DNA of 64,000 nucleotides from the NCBI RefSeq assembly GCF_003815535.1, contig NZ_RPFZ01000001.1:186001-250000 (forward strand), written 5' to 3'. Within the stretch, counting starts at the first letter, position 1. Each line of letters begins with the position of its first letter. Positions 58,480 to 64,000 of this stretch are shown in pieces. Source of the stretch: Aurantiacibacter spongiae. GTDB lineage: Bacteria > Pseudomonadota > Alphaproteobacteria > Sphingomonadales > Sphingomonadaceae. The notes below the pieces were generated by a model that did no database searches, was not told the DNA's origin, and saw nothing but the letters and a program-made list of their open reading frames with translations. A program made the position numbers and the translations under genes.

Positions 58480-58516
58480 CTTACCGCGAGGCAAAGCTGG
58501 AAGCGGAGCGATAAGA

Positions 58517-60259
58517 ATGTCCGACGAACGTAGCGGTGCGGCAATCCTCGTTGAAAGCCTCGTGCGGCAAGGCGTCGAGTTCGTCTTTGGCTATCCCGGC
58601 GGTGCGGTCCTGCCAATCTACGACGAATTGTTCACCGATCAGCGAATCCGCCATATTCTGGTACGGCACGAGGCGGGAGCGGCACACGCAGCGGAAGGCT
58701 ATGCCCGATCAACGGGCAAGCCGGGTGTGGTGCTCGTCACATCCGGGCCCGGCGCGACGAACGCGATTACCGGCATCGCGGATGCCTATCTGGATTCGAT
58801 CCCCCTTGTCGTCATCACCGGGCAGGTCGCAACCAACCTGATCGGGACGGACGCCTTCCAGGAAGCCGACACGATCGGACTGACGCGCCACTGTTCGAAG
58901 CACAACTACCTGGTGAAAGATCCGGCAGACCTTGCTTCGACCATCGAAGAAGCCTTCGAGATCGCTACCACCGGGCGCCCCGGACCGGTGGTGATCGACA
59001 TACCGAAGAACGTGCAGGTCGCTACTGCCGATATGCCCGCAGGAGCCTCCTCCCGGCGCCGTCGCTACGCTCCGCAAACTGTCGGCGCGCCCGAGGAAAT
59101 CTTGCATGCCGTGGAGTTGATCGCCGGGGCCGAGCGTCCGGTATTGTACACCGGGGGCGGCATTATCAATTCCGGTCCTCGCGCCTCCGATCTTCTGCGT
59201 CAGCTGCAACAGCGCACGGGGGCGCCGGTTACCTCGACGCTGATGGGTCTCGGAGCCTTCCCGGCCGATCATCCGGACTGGCTAGGCATGCTCGGCATGC
59301 ACGGCACGCTCGAAGCCAACATGGCGATGAACCAATGCGACGTCATGGTCTGCATCGGCGCGCGGTTCGACGACAGGGTCACAGGCCGACTTGAAGCCTT
59401 TTCCCCGGGATCGAAGAAGATTCATATCGATATCGACCGCGCAAGCATCAACAAGGTGGTGCCGGTCGACCTCGGTATAGTCGGCGACTGCGCTTCGGTG
59501 CTGGAGCAGTTGCTGGAGATATGGGGCGAGCGCCGCACCGGCGATATCGGCGAATGGAAAGCGCGGATCGCCGGTTGGCGCGCGCGCGACTGCCTCGCCT
59601 ATCCCGAACGCAAGGACGAGATCATGCCTCAAAAAGCCGTCCAGCGTCTGTTCGATCTGACCCGCGAGCGCGATCCCATCATCACTACCGAGGTCGGCCA
59701 GCACCAGATGTGGGCAGCGCAATATTTCGGTTTCATGGGGCCGAACAAGTGGCTCACCAGCGGCGGTCTCGGCACGATGGGCTACGGTCTGCCCGCCGCC
59801 ATAGGGGCGCAGCTCGGCAACCCCGACAGCCTCGTGATCGACATTGCCGGTGAAGCCTCGATCCAGATGAACATCCAGGAACTTGGCACCGCGGTCCAGT
59901 TTCGACTTCCGGTGAAGGTATTTATCCTCAACAACGAGTATATGGGTATGGTTCGCCAGTGGCAGGAACTGACCTACGAGAGCCGATATTCGAACAGCTA
60001 TTCCGACAGCTTGCCGGATTTCGTGAAACTTGCCGAAGCCTATGGCTGGAAGGGCGTCCGCATCTCTTCCCACTCGGAACTGGACGAGGGCATCGCCGCC
60101 ATGCTGGATCACGACGGTCCGGTAATCGTCGATTGCCATGTGTCGAAGGACGCAAATTGCTTCCCCATGATACCGAGCGGTGCGGCGCATACCGACATGC
60201 TTCTTTATGGCGACATGGTTGCGGGCACGATGGAAGACGAAGCAAAGGCCCTGGTGTGA
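58517..60259 (+). CDS. ilvB: Acetolactate synthase large subunit
   Basis: This 580-residue ThDP enzyme makes acetolactate or acetohydroxybutyrate in valine/leucine/isoleucine synthesis. It has the catalytic Glu region VRHEAGAAHAAEGYARSTGKPG, GPGATNAITGIADAYLDSIPLVVITGQV, FDDRVTGRLEAFSPG, GLGTMGYGLPAAIGAQLG and LNNEYMGMVRQWQE. In the ThDP/Mg motif the usual GDA/GDG reads GEA (Glu446 in place of the metal-binding Asp). GGAG is eight bases before the ATG. The alternative name ilvI would be equally valid. Confidence 0.95.
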   Translation: MSDERSGAAILVESLVRQGVEFVFGYPGGAVLPIYDELFTDQRIRHILVRHEAGAAHAAEGYARSTGKPGVVLVTSGPGATNAITGIADAYLDSIPLVVITGQVATNLIGTDAFQEADTIGLTRHCSKHNYLVKDPADLASTIEEAFEIATTGRPGPVVIDIPKNVQVATADMPAGASSRRRRYAPQTVGAPEEILHAVELIAGAERPVLYTGGGIINSGPRASDLLRQLQQRTGAPVTSTLMGLGAFPADHPDWLGMLGMHGTLEANMAMNQCDVMVCIGARFDDRVTGRLEAFSPGSKKIHIDIDRASINKVVPVDLGIVGDCASVLEQLLEIWGERRTGDIGEWKARIAGWRARDCLAYPERKDEIMPQKAVQRLFDLTRERDPIITTEVGQHQMWAAQYFGFMGPNKWLTSGGLGTMGYGLPAAIGAQLGNPDSLVIDIAGEASIQMNIQELGTAVQFRLPVKVFILNNEYMGMVRQWQELTYESRYSNSYSDSLPDFVKLAEAYGWKGVRISSHSELDEGIAAMLDHDGPVIVDCHVSKDANCFPMIPSGAAHTDMLLYGDMVAGTMEDEAKALV

Positions 60260-60260
60260 C

Positions 60261-60776
60261 ATGAAGATCGAGCATCGCCATGCCGAACGGCACGTCCTCA
60301 ACGTGACTGTCGACAACGAGCCCGGCATCCTCGCCAAGATCACCGGTCTGTTCACCGCGCGCGGTTACAATATCGACAGCCTTACAGTAGCCGACATATC
60401 GGAAGACCATCATATCAGTCGCATCACCGTGGTCACCAACGGGCCGCCCCAGGTCATCGACCAGATCATGGCCCAGCTCGATCGGCTCGTGCCGGTCCAC
60501 AAGGTCGTCGATCTTACAGAGGAAGGTCCGCACGTCGAACGGGAACTTGCCCTGATAAAGGTGCGTGGTCGCGGTGATGACCGTGTGGAAGCGCTGCGCC
60601 TGGCAGATGTATTCCGCGCGCGCCCTGTCGATACCACGACCGAGAGCTTCATCTTCGAGCTCACCGGCCCGCCCGACAAGATCGACAGCTTCGTCGCACT
60701 GATGCGTGAGATCGGTCTCGTAGAGGTCGGACGCACGGGTATCGTCGGAATGATGCGCGGGAGCCAGCCAGCCTGA
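60261..60776 (+). CDS. ilvN: Acetolactate synthase small (regulatory) subunit
   Basis: This 171-residue protein (ilvH type) has an N-terminal ACT domain with HVLNVTVDNEPGILAKITGLFTARGYNIDSLTVAD and a C-terminal half with VRGRGDDRVEALRLADVFRARPVDTTTESFIFELTG. It activates the large subunit and mediates valine feedback. The ATG lies one base after the ilvB stop, so the two are co-translated. Confidence 0.95.
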   Translation: MKIEHRHAERHVLNVTVDNEPGILAKITGLFTARGYNIDSLTVADISEDHHISRITVVTNGPPQVIDQIMAQLDRLVPVHKVVDLTEEGPHVERELALIKVRGRGDDRVEALRLADVFRARPVDTTTESFIFELTGPPDKIDSFVALMREIGLVEVGRTGIVGMMRGSQPA

Positions 60777-61895
<1,119 letters not shown>

Positions 61896-61959
61896 TCCGC
61901 TGGGTGTCGCTCACCCGTGTCGGAATACGCGAGAAAACCGTTGTCGCCGCGGGCGGCTG

Positions 61960-61989
61960 TTGTTCCAGATGTAATCAATTCGGTACTTT
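61960..61989 (+). promoter_or_regulatory. Possible promoter of the leuA leader
   Basis: TTGTTC (61960-61965), an 18-base spacer and TACTTT (61984-61989) resemble a sigma-70-type promoter. A start near 61996 would give an RNA whose first ORF is the Leu-rich leader peptide at 62022. The match is partial and based on eye only. Confidence 0.35.
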
Positions 61990-62021
61990 ACCCGCGATCA
62001 CCACGCCGATAGCATGGATCA

Positions 62022-62069
62022 ATGACGCCCGCCTCGCGCCTCACCCTACTTCGACTTACGCGCCCTTAG
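62022..62069 (+). CDS. Leucine-rich leader peptide of leuA (MTPASRLTLLRLTRP)
   Basis: A 15-codon frame in the 286-base ilvC-leuA gap has four Leu codons within six positions (residues 7, 9, 10 and 12: CTC, CTA, CTT, CTT). CTA and CTT look rare in the neighbouring genes, which favour CTG/CTC. The TAG stop lies inside the 5' arm of a 12-bp inverted repeat. This is the layout of a ribosome-mediated attenuator sensing charged tRNA-Leu, placed directly in front of the committed leucine gene. The SD is weak (GGA three bases before the ATG). Confidence 0.65.
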   Translation: MTPASRLTLLRLTRP

Positions 62070-62140
62070 GCGTGCTACTTTGCCCGTTACGGCGGGACGA
62101 CGCCTAAGGGCTTTCCAACCTTCGCTCATTTCGCTGGTTG
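62062..62140 (+). promoter_or_regulatory. Candidate leuA transcription attenuator (stem-loops)
   Basis: GCCCTTAGGCGT (62062-62073) and ACGCCTAAGGGC (62100-62111) are perfect 12-bp inverted repeats around a 26-base loop that itself holds CCCG/CGGG (62083-62086, 62093-62096). AAGG (62106-62109) can instead pair with CCTT (62119-62122), and CAACC/GGTTG (62116-62120, 62136-62140) forms a later stem. So mutually exclusive folds exist downstream of the Leu codons. No strong T-run follows, so termination, if any, may need Rho. Confidence 0.6.
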
Positions 62141-62181
62141 CATTCCGATCAGCCGGTTTAGTCGAACGAGGCCGCTTTCCC

Positions 62182-63879
62182 ATGCCCATGCTCCGTAACC
62201 CGGCGGCGAAATATCGCCCCTTTCCCCAGATCGACCTTCCCGATCGGCGCTGGCCGAACCGGACGATCGACCGGGCCCCGCGTTGGCTCTCGACCGATCT
62301 TCGCGACGGTAACCAGTCGATCATCGACCCTATGGATCGCGCGAAGAAGACCCGCTTCTTCGATCTTCTCGTCGATGTCGGTTTCAAGGAAATCGAGATT
62401 GGTTTTCCTGCCGCCGGTCAGACCGAGTTCGAGTTCATCAACTGGCTCGTCCACTCGGACAGGGTGCCCGAAGACGTGGTTGTCCAAGTCCTGACCCAAT
62501 CGCGAACGGACCTGATCGGAAGGAGTTTCGAGAGTCTGGAAGGCGCGCGCGAAGCTATCGTTCATCTTTACAATGCAGTCAGTCCTGCCTGGCGCGACAT
62601 CGTCTTCCGCATGAGCCGCGAGCAGGTACGCCAGATCGCGGTGGACGGCGCGCGAATGCTGGTGGACGAGGCCGCGAAACGCCCCGGCACGAAATGGCAT
62701 TTCGAATATTCGCCCGAAACGTTCTCGACGGCCGAACTCGATTTCAGTCTGGAGGTTTGCGCCGCGGTTATGCAGGTCGTTGGTCCAACCAAGGACTGGC
62801 CGATCATTCTCAATCTGCCGGCGACGGTCGAGGCGGCAACCCCCAATATCTACGCTGACCAGATCGAGTACTTCTGCCGCAACCTTCCAGATCGGGAGGC
62901 CGCGATCATATCACTGCATACGCATAACGACCGCGGTACAGGGGTGGCGGCTGCGGAGCTTGGACTGATGGCTGGTGCTGACAGGATCGAGGGATGTCTG
63001 TTCGGAAACGGTGAGCGAACGGGCAATTGCTGCCTCGTCACGATGGCCCTCAACATGTATACGCAAGGGCTGGATCCGAAGCTGGATTTCTCAGACATCG
63101 ACAGCGTTATCGAGACGGTCGAATACTGCAATGAACTGCCCGTTCATCAGCGGCATCCTTACGGTGGGGAACTGGTCTTCACCGCGTTCTCCGGCAGTCA
63201 CCAGGATGCGATCAAAAAAGGCCTTGAAGCGCAGGAAGAGCGCAACGACGAATACTGGCGTGTGCCCTATCTGCCAATCGATCCGGTGGATCTCGGGCGC
63301 AATTACGAAGCCGTGATCCGGGTCAATTCCCAGTCCGGCAAGGGCGGGTTCGCCTGGGTATTGCAACAGGATCAGGGGCTTAAACTGCCGAAAGCCCTGC
63401 AATCCGACTTCAGCAAGCACGTCCAGCATCTTGCCGATAGCCTTGGCAGGGAACTCGATGCCGATGATATATGGCGGTGCTTCCGACAGACCTACTACCT
63501 TCAGGTTGACAGAAGAAAGTTTCGTCTCGTCGACTATAACGAAAGCAGGGCAGCCGATGGAACGCGCGTTTTCGCCGGCACGGTTGAAATCGATGGCGAA
63601 GAGAAGCGGGTTTCCAGCAAGGGCAGCGGTCTGATCTCGTCCGTTCTCGCCACGATCGGGGACAGTTTCGGCCTGGAGTTCGAAGTTGCCGACTATTCCG
63701 AGCACGCGTTGCGGCACGGCGTGGATGCGCGGGCGGCAGCCTATATCGAATGGACTGCGCCCGACGGCAGAAGCGGCTGGGGCGTCGGGATCGACCAGGA
63801 CGTCGCGACGGCCGGCGTGCGCGCCATCCTGAGTGCCGCCAATGCAGTAGCGCACGGACCGGGGACGCCCCGCTTCTAG
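62182..63879 (+). CDS. leuA: 2-isopropylmalate synthase (LeuA, long type 2 form)
   Basis: LeuA (565 residues) condenses 2-ketoisovalerate with acetyl-CoA, the first committed leucine step. The metal/substrate motif is STDLRDGNQSIIDPMD (R41-D42), with EIEIGFPAAGQTEFEF, the HxH metal motif in SLHTHNDRGTGVAAAEL and LFGNGERTGNCCLVTMALN. The C-terminal ~130 residues form the allosteric leucine-sensing domain (DGEEKRVSSKGSGLISSVL). The length and RWPNRTIDRAPRW start are those of the IPMS2 type. Two close ATGs (62182, 62188) are possible. Confidence 0.95.
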   Translation: MPMLRNPAAKYRPFPQIDLPDRRWPNRTIDRAPRWLSTDLRDGNQSIIDPMDRAKKTRFFDLLVDVGFKEIEIGFPAAGQTEFEFINWLVHSDRVPEDVVVQVLTQSRTDLIGRSFESLEGAREAIVHLYNAVSPAWRDIVFRMSREQVRQIAVDGARMLVDEAAKRPGTKWHFEYSPETFSTAELDFSLEVCAAVMQVVGPTKDWPIILNLPATVEAATPNIYADQIEYFCRNLPDREAAIISLHTHNDRGTGVAAAELGLMAGADRIEGCLFGNGERTGNCCLVTMALNMYTQGLDPKLDFSDIDSVIETVEYCNELPVHQRHPYGGELVFTAFSGSHQDAIKKGLEAQEERNDEYWRVPYLPIDPVDLGRNYEAVIRVNSQSGKGGFAWVLQQDQGLKLPKALQSDFSKHVQHLADSLGRELDADDIWRCFRQTYYLQVDRRKFRLVDYNESRAADGTRVFAGTVEIDGEEKRVSSKGSGLISSVLATIGDSFGLEFEVADYSEHALRHGVDARAAAYIEWTAPDGRSGWGVGIDQDVATAGVRAILSAANAVAHGPGTPRF

Positions 63880-63933
63880 GGGAAAGTCGCTAGTCGACCG
63901 TTTGCCATATCGCGGCGGGAGATATGCAACATG

Positions 63934-63962
63934 CTTGGCCAGTTCCGTAACCGGCCAAGAGG
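63934..63962 (+). promoter_or_regulatory. Inverted repeat overlapping a ribosome-binding site
   Basis: CTTGGCC (63934-63940) and GGCCAAG (63953-63959), with GTT/AAC inside, form a hairpin about 55 bases after leuA. Its 3' arm shares AAG with AAGAGG (63957-63962), the likely SD of the next gene. It could be a leuA terminator without a T-run, an operator, or an SD-hiding element. Confidence 0.35.
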
Positions 63963-63968
63963 TCATCA

Positions 63969-64000
63969 ATGCTCGAGCATGTCATACTGGGTGGCACCCT
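63969..64000 (+). CDS. Start of an unidentified gene (partial, runs off the window)
   Basis: ATG at 63969 is six bases after AAGAGG and opens a frame reading MLEHVILGGT that continues past the window edge. With only ten residues, no function can be given. The well-placed SD is the main support. Confidence 0.35.
   Translation, partial: MLEHVILGGT

Overview
The window is a gene-dense, GC-rich stretch (roughly 62-63 % by eye) of an alphaproteobacterial chromosome. Gene content and protein style point to the order Sphingomonadales, most likely the family Erythrobacteraceae. The evidence is the ppiD-trpE / trpGDC-moaC-moeA-lexA order, a nuo cluster running into birA-coaX-rnj, a DUF2336 protein beside a sensor kinase, and a GTTC-N7-GTTC LexA box. 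I saw no rRNA, tRNA, CRISPR array, insertion sequence, phage or integrase. Both edges cut genes (ppiD on the left, the start of an unidentified gene on the right).

Layout. (1) 1-9469, plus strand: the end of ppiD, trpE, a phosphodiester glycosidase lipoprotein, proline iminopeptidase, trpG-trpD-trpC, a DUF3597 protein, what looks like a remnant of a CsaA-type tRNA-binding protein, moaC-moeA, and lexA with its own operator. (2) 9527-20962: comEC (minus) diverging from gltX-gltA (plus), then a minus-strand group (orphan membrane protein, DUF2336 protein, and a histidine-kinase-like protein lacking the phospho-acceptor His), then a plus-strand 865-residue membrane coiled-coil protein. (3) 20960-40530, minus strand: one very tight array read as nuoA-B-C-lipoprotein-D-small membrane protein-E-two small membrane proteins-F-93-aa unknown-G-H-I-J-K-L-M-N-birA-coaX-rnj-DUF1467. 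Nearly all junctions are 1-4 base stop/start overlaps or short gaps. (4) 40628-45140: an aldehyde dehydrogenase diverging from a thiolase, a small lipoprotein, an SH3 protein and a tandem DUF2061 membrane protein. (5) 45263-53449, minus strand: xseB-ispA-coaD-cyclophilin-queA-ABC exporter pair-DUF481 porin-like protein-tgt-alpha/beta hydrolase. (6) 53546-58389: purL-nitroreductase, serB, and miaA diverging from serB with overlapping 5' ends. (7) 58517-63879, plus strand: branched-chain amino-acid genes ilvB-ilvN-ilvC-leuA, with a factor-independent terminator or attenuator in front of ilvB and a leucine-codon leader peptide plus a 12-bp inverted repeat in front of leuA.

Most genes are housekeeping: tryptophan, branched-chain amino acid, molybdopterin, isoprenoid, CoA, queuosine and purine synthesis, and respiratory complex I. 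The non-routine signals are the candidate leuA attenuator, the five extra small ORFs inside the complex I operon, the kinase-like protein without its histidine, the probable CTG start of trpE, the csaA remnant, the composite LexA operator, and the overlapping divergent starts of serB and miaA.
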